Shown here: positions 52,001 through 61,586 of the stretch, in pieces
Position numbering within the stretch: position 1 is the first letter of the stretch
Layout of the letters: every line of letters begins with the position of its first letter
Origin: Lepisosteus oculatus
Taxonomy: Eukaryota; Chordata; Actinopteri; Semionotiformes; Lepisosteidae
DNA: 64,000 nt
NCBI RefSeq assembly: GCF_040954835.1
Contig: NC_090696.1
Location: forward strand, 77,623,722 to 77,687,721
Direction of reading: 5' to 3'
Notes under the pieces: model-generated
Told to the model about the DNA's origin: nothing
Database searches by the model: none
Seen by the model: only the letters and a program-made list of their open reading frames with translations
Position numbers and translations under genes: made by a program

Positions 52001-55000
52001 CCTGCTACCTCTGTTTCCATCACTCCAATTATATCATTATCGCCTGCTGATGCAGCAGCTTCTGTTTCTTGAAATGTGTTGCTTATAGTCCTGACATTTG
52101 TGTAGAGCCGTCGAATTATCTGCTGCTTTGATATTTGGCTCTGCAGCACCCCCACCCCCTGGCACACAGCTGGTTTTTACTTCTGATAACTGCACATGGG
52201 ATCGCATACTGGGTGAGCCTTTGGGCTCATACTGTAACTGACAGGCTCTGGGTTCGAGGCCCTGCTGCAGACACAACCCTTGTACCCTCTGTAAGATGAC
52301 CAGGGGAAGGATCATTTATATTTTGTTTCCCGATGTAGCTCACCTGTGTCTCATTGTTTCGCTGCATAGGCCTTTTCCAACAGTGGGTCAGCTGGTTCTC
52401 CTTGGCGGCCATCTTGCTCAGGTCTATATCAAGAATATTAAGTGTTTCGTTCCGGAAATACCGGTTATAAATCACCCTTCCCCTGGTCATCTTACCCTTG
52501 AATGAGGCAGTTCCTGTGTATCCTCCTTCCTCTTTTTAAATGGAAAAGTCAGTTTTTTAGATGACTTTAAGCTTTAAATGTCTCTCTTTCTAGATACGAA
52601 GCAAACAGGACTGTGTTCAAACAAGGCCAGCGCCCACAGGCCTTCTACTTTGTGCTTTCCGGCAGCCTGCAGGAGAGAGTCTGTCAGGTCTCAAGTCGGG
52701 GAATCTCCTCCTTTCAGACAGTGAGGGAATTCAGAGAAGGAGACGTGTTTGGGGTGAGACAATTTTTTCTTTAAATGCGAATTTAAAAAAAACAGAACAG
52801 CAAAATCTCAAGGACTCAACAGTAACACGATCCCTGTTGTTCAAGGAAAGCTGTCTTTTGAGGAGATGTTGTCGACAAACAACTGTTTCTTGTCAGACAG
52901 AGGTGAAGCTTCTGCTGTTAAATGAGGAGGTACCATACCGTATTTTAACTTTTTAACTGTGGGGGAAAGAGCAAGACATGACATAGATCAACAGCTGAAA
53001 GTTGCGCTTCTTCTTTCTGCTTTTCAGCATGGAGTTTACCTTAATTTATTCCTCTTCTGCCAACACACTCTGCCACAGCCCCCCATCTGAACATTTTAAA
53101 ATACCTCATTCCTGCTGTACTCAGAGAAAACTGAACGGCAGAGAAATTTACAGGGCTGCCTCAGCCTCCTCCTCCGATTTCTGGAAACATTCTGGTAACG
53201 AACGCTGCTGATCAGAAGGTGATCGCTAACACCTCCAAATTCCTCATATGTCCAAGCCCATTAACTCACTTCTCCTTGCTGAATTTATACTAATTTGGGA
53301 TCAAGTGTAAAAATACTCATTTAGAAAAAGAAGTGGACTTACTAAATAACTAAAATTGCTCTGGTGGAGAATAGGATGGGCACAGGGTATATGTTTATTC
53401 AGTCAGAGAGGGTCTATGAATTTAAATAATACTTTCATTTAAGTAATTTATTAAAAATCTGTTTCCTGAAATACATTTAAATTCTCTTCTAGGACTTGAG
53501 CAACGTTTTCAGAAATTTCCTTCAGGTTCGCTATGATACCATTTTGGAAGAACTGAGGTACCACGTTTTTTTATGTTTCATTCCTGTAGTGAATATTTCC
53601 TGTAATGTCGAGGTGCTTTCAGATCAATAAAACCTACTATGTCAGTTACTGCACTCCTAACGTTTGGTTCTTCTCCGTATTTATGGCTACCAGCACACCA
53701 TGTTTGGAATAATAAGGCATGTCAGCTGGTTCTGAGACATTTGTGTGCTCAGTCATTGAGTTTTCATTGTCGATTACTTGATTTTTAACTCGACATCACT
53801 AATACAGGCAGTCACGGTGGTGTGGAGGTATTTTTATTAATTCTATTTGGCTGACACATTTGCAGAGCATTTTAGTAGAGCGATGAGTGGAGCACTTTAG
53901 TGCCTCCCTGTGCAGAATTGGAATTCATATCCTTGCAGTTACGGGCTCTAAGCACTTAACAGCTGCTCTATGACCAGAGCTCCAGGTCCTGGGTTCGAGT
54001 CCAGCCTAGGGCACCAGTCGGTGTGGTATTGGCATATTCTCTCCGCTGTTATTATGGGTGTTTGTTGGATGCTGGGATTTGCTTCCTTCTCCTTAAATTG
54101 ATAAAGTATAGATGTCTTTTAATTACCCCTTGAATTCAGGCTTGGTTCCTGGATGGGGAAGATTAATTTATGCCACACACTCCATGGAATGTGTTCTCCA
54201 TTTTATTCATTTGTGCTCCTTCCGAGATTATGAGTAAAAGACTTTGGCAATTCGAAATAGCCTTTATTGTACACTAGATGGCAGCATTTACCCTGTGTCA
54301 CTGTATTATACTGATAGCATGAATTTCTGATGCCAAAACTGTCCATGAAGCATGTGCCTGCTCTTTATTGCACCAGTAAATGAATTATTTCCATCATAAC
54401 TGGTCTGTAATGTGTCATTATCTTAAAAACCGCATTGTCAAATACACTGATGTACCAGAATGTCTAATGTATCGTGAGTTTGCTTTTGAAATCTGAATTA
54501 GGACAACTATCCAAGAACCACAAGCAGAAAAAAAAGTCTAAAAATACTATAATTAGCTGTAGTCATTTCCAGAGTAGCAGTGAATTAAACTACTGTATGT
54601 ATGAATGTTTGTAGACTAAATATTGTTTTTTTTTTTCAAACAGTAATTTGCCCTTATTTTCTTCGTGGTCTGCTGAAAAACTGCTCCTCCTGGCTCAAGG
54701 ATCTCTGCTGCGATTTTACAGGTTTTTGTGAATTATCATTCTATATCAGCTCCTGCTGTGGGAAAAAAGTTTAACTTTATCAACTCAAATGTATTTTGTG
54801 CACATCAGACTGCATTAAGAAGAGAATCTTTATGATATTTGTGATTTGTTTGTTGTCACAAAAAATGTATATTGCAGACTTGAATTTTTAAGCATATAAA
54901 GTAAAACTGTAGATTCCACAGAGATGCTGTACTGTTACAGTTATAAAGATGTTTTGTTTCTAACGCATTTATGTGAAAGATTGTGAAAAAATCCCTTGCA

Positions 55001-58000
55001 TTCACATTACAGCACTAAAACTGATTTGCACAAACCAAACAAAGCTAGAATAATAACTATAATACAGTTTTATAACAGCAGCCAAAGCAAACATCAAACA
55101 TGCCTTAAGTTCTTCACTAAACCCTGCCAGCACAGATACAGAGACACGCAGCTGCTGCGACACTAGTTAATCACAATTTTAAACCCACAGCTCATGTCAC
55201 AGATCACTACAGTCCAAACAGCAGAGAGGGCTACAGCAAGCACTTCCGTAGATTATATTATCTGTAAGTGCAGATGAAGCTAATGGTATAAAATAACTAT
55301 TTTAACCACAAAATTGGTTTTAATAAAATTAAGCACTTAATTAGCGAGGCCCCAGAGTGGGGTGGGAGCTACTCAGGGCTGCCAGCGTCCCGTGATGCCA
55401 GCAGGAGGGGGAGGAGGGGCGGTCTGGCGTCCCAGAGGGTGAAGGGGGCAGCTTTCTGACATCCAGGACAACCCCCCCCCCCCCCCCCCCGCCTCACCAG
55501 TACTGCTCCGTTTGCGTTTCAGATTGTGATTACAGCCTCGCACTTTCACTGCTCGCGAGCACAACACAAAACGTCTCACAACCAAAAAATCAGACTTCCA
55601 CTAAGCCTGTCTTTGCTGGAGATCCGGAACAGACATCAGGGGGTTCAATTCTGATCTCGCACTTCCGCTCCTCTACGTATTAATACTCATTTGCAGCCAA
55701 AAACTCTGATGGCATCTTTTCTAGCCCCTCTCCCTCCACTCCAGCTGCACCCTCGCAGCTGCCTCCCTGCCTCATTCCTCGTGAGTGAGGGGTGTGTGTG
55801 ACAGAGCTGATCTTCGGTCAGTGTTGTCCTTTCCTCAGTCAGGCGAGTTAACACCAAGTTAATAAGTGAACTATTTCTCTATATCTGTCAGCCCATCTCA
55901 TCGTTGCTAGAATTTGACCATAATGTTGAGCTACTCGCTATGACATCCATGCAGCTACAATGCATTTTGTGGTGTGCAAAGTTTTAAGCTGGCACTGAAG
56001 CTGTACATCCGACTGAGATTTGAAGGATGTGAATTGTTGGACACCAGTGAAAAGAGAGGGCAAGCTTTTATGAGCTTGGCTGCTAGAAGTTAATTGATCT
56101 GAACATCTTATCCAGGTGCTTCATGAAGGAGAAAAGTTCAAATGAGCTTGGGAACCTCGCTGCAGTGTGGAGTAATCATAGAAATATCAAGGGCCTGCTC
56201 TCTATCAAACAAGATCAGATTTTAGCTTGTTGAGACTATGGGGAGGAACACCCTTCAGACAGGATTCTTCAGGTCCAAACAATTCCAATAGTATCTTCAA
56301 GTTCAAATGATTTCAGCAGGATTCTTTAGTTCTGAATGATTCAATCCCCTTCAGAGCTTTCTGTGATACACTGTCCTACAGAACACGCCCCTTCCATGCT
56401 TGAAAACCTTCAATGACGTTGTATCACCAGCAATGGTGCTCGTGCTGCAGTCTGGCTCTTGATGTTTTGGTTCTAATGACGTGCAACAGGTAGGTAAACC
56501 AGGGAAGAGTGCTTAGGGTTTTAATCCAGGGACTGATTGCACGCACTGTGACCAGAACTCATCCGGTTCTGACATACAGTGCACTGTACGCACTGCATCG
56601 CCTGTTAGCGGGGAAGACGTCATGTCCTGTGCAGAGTCTCGCACATCTTTATCTTCCCTGTCCTTTAGCACTTGTTCTCTGAAAATGCGGGTGCTGGGTG
56701 CTTTAAAAGGCTCCCCCTGCCAGCCCTCTCCCTCCAGGCCACCGGCACGGTGCTTCTCAAGCAGCTCTGGCTGGTAGCGACACCAGGAGACTCAGCATCT
56801 AATTTCAGGGACCGGGGGTCCTGGCACTGTTTTCCCACTGGGAGCCATAGGAGGTAACGAGGTGGCTGGCCCAGCCTCTGTGATTTCCCCCACTCGGGGG
56901 GTCCTCCACTGAGCCTAAATTAAACCTAAAGGTCTTCATTGGAGATGTGAGGTTCAAATAATATGTGTGTGTGTGTGCGTGTGTGTGTGTGTGTGTGTCA
57001 GGCCCTTGATAATGAAGCAAGCAGTTGGAAAGCTTGGTACTGGGCTGGGAGTCCCCTTGGGTCTGTAATAAATCCAATGTCTTATAACCCACTTCAATGA
57101 CGTAGCGACAGGAGCGTCCGCAGATCCCAGGGGTGGACTCTCTTGAATCAATTAACACACTGCTGCGATCAGTTTACAGGCACTGTTCGCACCGCAAAGA
57201 GAAAAAACATTATTCCAGAGACTAGAGATTTCAAGCTCCAAAACGAGTTTTACTAAAGCTTCTGTTGCTAGAATTATTTTATTGCCCCGTTATTTTCCAA
57301 AACCCTCCATGTTGTTTGACGGTGAGATGTTGAACCCTTCACCCTCGGTACACACACACTGAGCTCCGCGGAGCAGGAACAGACATGCAAGTCTGAGTTA
57401 GACACAGTACGAACACGAGGTGTCTACTGCTGCTCCGCCCCTCACCAGTCTGTTCTGGAATAAATGTGTTTTTCCAATGTGGTGTCATGGGGCTGGGAAG
57501 GAGGAGAAGCTGCAAACCCGTGATCGCCTCTGGGAGTTCAGGCACACCGGCAGATGTGGAGCAAGCTGAGGCACTAGCACTGTGAGCAGCTGTAGAAACG
57601 TACAGAGGTGGAATTATCCAGTGGTTAGCCAATGGGGAAGATGCACCTCGTTAATAAAAGAACCTTTTGGTAATCAGGCCCTTAATAACCCGCTATCTCT
57701 CAGTACTGCAATAAAAGCATTAATTGCAGTTAAGCATTAATAGTTAATTGCCAAAGTTCATTGCCAATTCCTTGAGGTTACTTTTCATTGTCAAAGCCCA
57801 AATTATATCTAAAAAAGGTTACCTTAACCTTCAATTTAGTCATATATCTGAATGATATACGTAACACTGAAAACACAACCCCCCAAAATGAGTCATTTCT
57901 GCTACGAATCCACCAGTCTTGAATATTGTAGTGTTTAGAAAAATAATGGTAGTAAAAGTATTTTTTCCTTTTTTCTGAAAGGTCTAGAGAAGCTATTCTT

Positions 58001-58042
58001 TTCAACAACTCAGCGTCTCCCTTCATGGTCGTTGTCATATCT
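46041..58042 (+). CDS. cnbd2: Cyclic nucleotide-binding domain protein, CNBD2-like (3' end unresolved)
   Basis: Ten exons share phase-consistent GT-AG junctions: 46041-46067, 46163-46233, 47840-47951, 48528-48602, 50163-50251, 52594-52753, 52846-52929, 53493-53557, 54644-54721 and 57982-58042, giving 274 codons so far. The ATG is directly preceded by an in-frame TAG, which fixes it as the first start in this frame. A family motif RQPHDVQEIKALL (near residue 87) leads into a cyclic-nucleotide-binding domain from about residue 96. Seen there are VFKQGQRPQAFYFVLSGSL and a phosphate-binding cassette with F177-G178-E179 and R188 (RQTTV), the two residues that contact the cyclic phosphate in PKA-type domains. 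LFSSWSAEKL and a second, divergent domain start (ASPFMVVVIS) follow, as I recall for CNBD2. Mouse CNBD2 (CRIS) was reported to bind cAMP and act in sperm. The protein should continue after residue 274. The family assignment rests on remembered sequence; CNBD1 is the alternative. Confidence 0.72.
47270..47350 (-). mobile_element. L2/SINE-type 3' tail, minus strand
   Basis: Reverse complement reads GTAAAGTGCCTATAGAGTGC then GGTGCTATATAAAAATAC, an L2-type 3' end. It lies in intron 2 of the CNBD2-like gene. Confidence 0.45.
48090..48190 (+). mobile_element. Decayed tRNA-derived SINE fragment
   Basis: GCCAGCACAGTACTGCAGCAG and TGGTCCTGGGTTCCATTCTG have the order of a SINE 5' part with a degraded B box. 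It lies in intron 3 of the CNBD2-like gene. Confidence 0.4.
49690..49930 (+). mobile_element. Dispersed repeat (fish 'AAGTGAGAAATGGCCATTC' family)
   Basis: AAGTGAGAAATGGCCATTCA, GCTGCTTCTTGAGGGAAGCC and AGGGTATCGGCTTCAACA match a repeat common in fish genomes. Related text continues near 50660-50890, which suggests a longer fragmented element. It lies in intron 4 of the CNBD2-like gene. Confidence 0.45.
52292..52494. mobile_element. MITE with about 28-bp terminal inverted repeats
   Basis: The left end TAAGATGACCAGGGGAAGG plus ATCATTTATA is matched by the reverse complement of the right end (52466-52494), with about two mismatches. The interior of about 145 bp is noncoding. The superfamily is not recognised. 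A CCCTTG sextamer occurs to the left (about 52277) and directly to the right and may be a target duplication. It lies in intron 5 of the CNBD2-like gene, 100 bp before exon 6. Confidence 0.8.
53965..54085 (+). mobile_element. tRNA-derived SINE fragment
   Basis: TCCAGGTCCTGGGTTCGAGTCC contains a perfect B box (GGTTCGAGTCC). The flanking text is of SINE type (ATTCTCTCCGCTGTTATTATG). It lies in intron 8 of the CNBD2-like gene. Confidence 0.5.
55472..55490. repeat. Poly-C tract of 19 bp
   Basis: Uninterrupted run of 19 C in intron 9 of the CNBD2-like gene. Confidence 0.95.
56963..56998. repeat. TG microsatellite
   Basis: (TG)n of about 18 units with one C interruption, in intron 9 of the CNBD2-like gene. 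Confidence 0.95.
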
Positions 58043-60047
58043 GTAAGTATTATGTCCCAGGAATATTGCGTCAAGGGTTTTCACACACAACATTAGTTAT
58101 TTAATCTGGTATAAACATCTGATACTGCTCCAGTGGATCTTGATCATCATGATTGTTATGGATTAACTAGTTTTACATCTTTGTGAAATGCAGGAAATGC
58201 TCTGTGTGAATGAAAAAAATACTGTTTTCACCACATCTACAGTAAAATGTTTTTTTTCATTGAACCCATGACTCATGACAATGAACTGCTTCATGAGTCA
58301 TTTTTTGTAGCTGAATTGTTATTCTATGAATCTAACTCTTCCATCGATAAAAACTGATTTTATAGATCAAGTAAAACAGTATACTGTATGTACTGTACAG
58401 CTTGCAGGAAATACTTTGACAGCCTAAGAACATCAGAATATTCAACATGGGAACATTCCCAATAGGTGCAGAGAGCTCTGTTGGGATGTCTAAGTCCTGT
58501 TGTCTGGAAATATTGTTGTACAGCAATGAAACGGTTTCAGAGTTATTATGTTTCAAAGAAAAGTGTACGAGGCCATAAAAGGATGTTCAGGCCATAAATC
58601 TTACTGAGCCTCAGTGCAGGAAACTGTTACTCTAGCCATCACCAACCAAATACAGTCAGGAGTTCAGGCTGGATAACTGATTTTCCTCGTTCCAGGCTGC
58701 TGTAGGACCAATAGCAATTTATTGATCAAACCTCACAAACACACACAATAAGACAGCCGACTCTTACAGATGTCAAGAACTCACATAGACCTACTGCAGA
58801 AACATCAATTCCACTACCTTTCTACAAATAGAAAAACTCATATTTTTTTTTATATTTTACAAAAGGTTACATGTTTCAGAAGAATGATATTCCCTCATAG
58901 ATGTCAATATTTTATCAACAGCATCCAGACTTACATATAAGGTCGTTTTATTTTCATCTCTGGTAAGAGATTTTAAGGTGATTTTAAGGTATTGGAAGCT
59001 AACAAAATATCATTACTAAATGAGCCTGATCTGCTAAAAAGTTTTGTCTCCACAAGAGCTACAGGAGTGCAGTTATGACGCATGTAACTGAAATGGCAGG
59101 TAGTCACTTCTCACAGAAAGATCAAGCACAGCATCCTTGTGTGCTGTTCAGGTCCTGCACTGTTTGTGGCAAAAGGCAGGACTCGTGTACATCTACTGTA
59201 CGTCATCAGGAACTGAGTTGCAAACCGGCTTTAACTATTTATTGACAACGAGTACAGGTCTCATCCTCTGGTGCTGGAGCATTGAGCCTCTGCAAGCTCT
59301 GAGAGCTGGGAACTTCATTATCCTGTGATACAAAAACGTCGGGAGGCCATTGTTTGTGTCATTGTGGGATTTGTTGGCGAATGGCACGTTCCGAGCCAGG
59401 CTGGAGGGCCGTCATGTCACACAGAATAATCCCTTTTTTCAAAGAAAAAGTAGAATTTGAGGCTCTGTTTGAGCACCATCAGCAGTCAACAATTCTGGAG
59501 CGAAAGGAACAGATGTCCCAAGTGAGCAGTGCTGAGATAAAACCCGAGCTTTTCTGGAAACCAGGAGAGAACCTGTTTTAGTGTGTCCTGCGATCATTTT
59601 GGAACGCCTCGCTTTGATTTCTGATATTATTAACCATTATGAAGTAAAATAAAGTCAATTTTTCAGTTCTTGTGTATAAAGGTACTTCCCTAAACTATGA
59701 AACCGTAAAGTGAATCTTGACGTTTGTCTGCTAAACGAAAAGATTTGTTTTTACGCTCTCCAGAGATTTCTTTACAACTTCATATAGTGACATTTGACAT
59801 ACAGTAATAGCCCCTAGCACAGGCTCCTGAAAGCTTTTTGGGTGGAACTATCTGATACACGCGTTGACACATTTCCTGCATGGGAACAGCGTCCGCATGA
59901 ATTAAATTATTTGGGCACTCGAAAATTAGGAGGGTGTGAAAACTCGCAAATGGAGATGTGTCTCCAGAAATGTACAGCCTGACAGAGACAGAAGTGATAA
60001 GGGGATCAGATCAGTCCCTCAGTGTGGCATTAAACTGTGATTCCCAG

Positions 60048-60247
60048 AAGGGAGAATCACTCTTCATTATCAGTCTCCGTGCATTCTCAGGGTCGCTGTC
60101 AGCTGATGACAAATCTGCGAATGCCCAGGAGGCAGCCTGGTGGACAATGTCAGGAGCTCCAGCAGAACCTCATGTGTCCCCTAGAGGAACCCCCACTGCT
60201 GCCCCCTGCTGGGGAAATGAGGAGCCACCAAGGAAAGCCTTCTCACA
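60048..60247 (+). other. Candidate next exon of the CNBD2-like gene
   Basis: The last firm exon (ending 58042) leaves phase 0. Here the acceptor GATTCCCAG is followed in phase 0 by AAG GGA..., read KGESLFIISLRAF, and the stretch stays open until a strong donor CACA|GTAAGC after 60247 (200 bp, leaving phase 2). CNBD2 proteins continue with Lys-Gly right after the 'IS' that ends exon 10, so the join is plausible. The later residues are not recognisable, and much of the segment resembles ordinary noncoding DNA. Confidence 0.25.
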
Positions 60248-60553
60248 GTAAGCACAGTAAGAAAATCTTACTGACGCCCTACTAAGAGAACTGTTACCCT
60301 TCAATGTGTGTGCTGTAACCTGGAGTAAGAAAGTTATGAGAAAGTTTATGAGACCATACTCAGTAATGGTGCAGAGTTAAATCGATGCTGCATTTATTAT
60401 TGCTAAAGAAAGCTGTATCAAGTTCTTATATGGGGAGAAAAGTCAGTGGTTTTGCAGAATCTACACCAATTTTATAAGCCAAGAGCTTCCGAGAAATCTC
60501 AAACCTAACACTCTCTTTGGCACTCGGTTGCATTAACCACATCGCGGGCGCTG

Positions 60554-61092
60554 ACAACAGTAACCCTGCGGACTGGCCTGACCACAGTGACCCTGCACAC
60601 TGGCCTGACCACAGTAACCCTGCGGACTGGCCTGACCACAGTGACCCTGCTGACTGGCCTGACCACAGTAACCCTACGCACTGGCCTGACCACAGTGACC
60701 CTACGCACTGGCCTGACCACAGTGACCCTGCGGACTGGCCTGACCACAGTGACCCTGCAGACTGGCCTGACCACAGTAACCCTACGCACTGGCCTGACCA
60801 CAGTAACGCTGCGGACTGGCCTGACCACAGTAACCCTGCGGACTGGCCTGACCACAGTGACCCTACGCACTGGCCTGACCACAGTAACCCTGTGGACTGG
60901 TCTGACCACAGTGACCCTACACACTGGCCTGACCACAGTGACCCTGCACACTGGCCTGACCACAGTAACCCTACGCACTGGCCTGACCACAGTAACCCTG
61001 GGGACTGGCCTGACCACAGTAACCCTACGCACTGGCCTGACCACAGTGACCCTACGCACTGGCCTGACCACAGAGACCCTGCGCACTGGCCT
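60554..61092. repeat. 27-bp minisatellite
   Basis: About 20 units with a period of exactly 27 bp; a typical unit is ACTGGCCTGACCACAGTGAC followed by CCTGCGG or CCTACGC. Because 27 is divisible by 3 and no unit carries a stop in the favoured frames, it opens false ORFs of 200-263 codons on both strands (for example HWPDHSDPT on plus and WSGQCVGSL on minus). No start context, splice signals or known protein support translation. Confidence 0.97.
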
Positions 61093-61520
61093 GAAGTGGA
61101 CCCGCTGTCCGTTCGGCCTGTGCACCTTGCCACTATTTTTTTTAAATCCAATCCAACTTTATTCTTTCAAATCAAGAAAAGCAGAAGAATGAAAACCTGG
61201 ACAGGCCTGCAGAGGCCAAGAAACAGGCAACGCACAGTTTCCAGGAAGCCTGGCGACCCTGACAAATGCTCAAGCACAGGATCGGTTTCGGCATTCTGTA
61301 CTTTATAACACACGCGACTCACTCCTGCCGTTTCCCAGGGACAGGCAGTCTGGAGGTTTCCCCAAGCTCTCGATAGGAGCTTTTCATTGTTTATTTTTTT
61401 CTGGTGGGTGAAGAAGCCCTGACACGTCTCAGGCTGGTTCCCCAGCTGTATCCGACAGGGTCTCTAGGCTGTCTGGGACACGGAAGATTCACGGCTTGAC
61501 TTCTTCTCCTGCACTTCCAG

Positions 61521-61586
61521 GGCCGGTGTCTTCCCTTTGTGTCTTTCGTCCCGAGTCCCAGGGAGGCTCAAGAGACACATACCTGA
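61521..61586 (+). other. Alternative candidate terminal exon of the CNBD2-like gene
   Basis: A strong pyrimidine tract and acceptor (TTCTTCTCCTGCACTTCCAG) precede a phase-0 reading GRCLPFVSFVPSPREAQETHT and a TGA stop at 61584-61586. It could follow the exon ending at 58042 and would end the protein at about 295 residues. The only family resemblance is Gly-x-Cys at the start, so this is a weak alternative to the candidate at 60048. Confidence 0.18.

Noticed and set aside
59441-59520. Possible exon reading KVEFEALFEHHQQSTILERK
   Set aside because: It has an acceptor-like and a donor-like sequence, but its phase does not fit the preceding exon and I recognise no family motif.
1507-61092. Tandem arrays considered as CRISPR arrays
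   Set aside because: The units are contiguous repeats with no unique spacers, and the surrounding DNA is vertebrate genes with introns.
60426-61308. Four overlapping ORFs of 201-263 codons
   Set aside because: All come from the 27-bp array, whose period is a multiple of three. Both strands are equally open, which argues against coding.
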